Of a DNA stretch of 13,320 nucleotides, positions 13,137 through 13,320 are shown in pieces. The stretch lies in NCBI GenBank assembly GCA_017381835.1, contig JAFOBK010000209.1, positions 1 to 13,320 of the forward strand, written 5' to 3'. The notes beneath the pieces are model-generated. The model did not search any database. It saw nothing but the letters and a program-made list of their open reading frames with translations, and was not told the origin of the DNA. The position numbers and the translations under genes are program-made. This DNA is from Oscillospiraceae bacterium (GTDB lineage Bacteria; Bacillota_A; Clostridia; Oscillospirales; Oscillospiraceae). Position 1 is the first letter of the stretch. The number at the start of each line of letters is the position of its first letter.

Positions 13137-13174
13137 GAAAAAGGGCTGCTGCAAATTTTGCAGCAGCCCTTCTA
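13137..13174 (-). terminator. intrinsic terminator of rpmA
   Basis: A 10-bp GC-rich stem GGGCTGCTGC/GCAGCAGCCC, extendable by three A-T pairs, is followed on the minus strand by TTTTTCC. It lies 20 bases past the rpmA stop and should separate the ribosomal transcript from obgE, wholly or in part. On the plus strand only TTCT follows, so it is oriented leftwards. Confidence 0.85.
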
Positions 13175-13192
13175 AGCCTAAATGATTCGTGA

Positions 13193-13320
13193 TTACTGCT
13201 CAGCGACAGCGTACACGGAGCACTGACGGCGATCCTTGCCCTTGCGCTCGAACTTGACGGTACCGTCAATCAGAGCGAACAGAGTGTCATCGCTGCCGAT
13301 ACCGACATTGACACCGGGAT
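13193..13320 (-). CDS. rpmA: 50S ribosomal protein L27, C-terminal part (5' end outside window)
   Basis: Reading leftwards from the window edge to TAA at 13193-13195 gives a 41-residue C-terminal fragment. It starts [19 protein letters not shown] and ends [14 protein letters not shown]. The G-DDTLFAL-DG-VKFERKG pattern is diagnostic of ribosomal protein L27, which sits at the peptidyl-transferase centre of the 50S subunit. The position directly upstream of obgE is the usual rplU-rpmA-obg order, so rplU is expected just beyond the window. The frame is intact to the edge. Confidence 0.95.
   Translation of the reverse strand, partial: PGVNVGIGSDDTLFALIDGTVKFERKGKDRRQCSVYAVAEQ

Overview
The window looks like a chromosomal segment of a moderately GC-rich Firmicute. 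A gut clostridium of the Oscillospiraceae/Ruminococcaceae type fits best. This rests on strong AGGAGG-type ribosome binding sites, sigma-A promoters, a YkpA/YbiT-like ABC-F protein, YhaO/YhaN-like repair genes, a ykpA-type/argS pair, an rpmA-obg order, and the dense palindromic repeats common in those genomes. The assignment is inferred from gene content and style, not from a database match. No phage, insertion sequence, CRISPR array, tRNA or rRNA is visible.

Layout, left to right. The 3' part of an ABC-F ATPase gene overlaps argS by one base (both +). A structured repeat follows, then a lone radical SAM/SPASM gene (+). A second copy of that repeat separates it from a convergent small gene (-) for a cysteine-rich, probably winged-helix protein. 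That gene is divergent from trxA (+). trxA and a DUF362 gene (-) converge on a shared bidirectional terminator. The DUF362 gene is divergent from a TspO/MBR gene (+). The TspO gene converges on an MgtC-family membrane protein gene (-), with another palindromic repeat between them. A cloverleaf-like repeat lies upstream of the MgtC gene.

The right half is on the minus strand. Reading leftwards from 11444, four overlapping genes form a tight operon: a YmdB-type phosphodiesterase, an SbcD/YhaO-like nuclease, an SbcC/YhaN-like ATPase with a membrane hairpin in the middle of its coiled coil, and ridA. The operon has a near-consensus promoter with a palindrome over its likely start point. Further right are obgE and the 3' end of rpmA, separated by a strong rpmA terminator and another inverted repeat.

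Most genes are housekeeping or stress functions: tRNA charging, ribosome assembly, thiol redox, imine detoxification and DNA-end processing. The most unusual features are the intergenic elements. At least four families of self-complementary repeats occupy almost every 3' gene junction and are absent from the divergent promoter regions. Copies keep their hairpins by paired, compensatory base changes. Other points of interest are an ABC-F second ATPase domain lacking both the Walker A lysine and the catalytic glutamate, and a cysteine-rich putative regulator divergent from thioredoxin.
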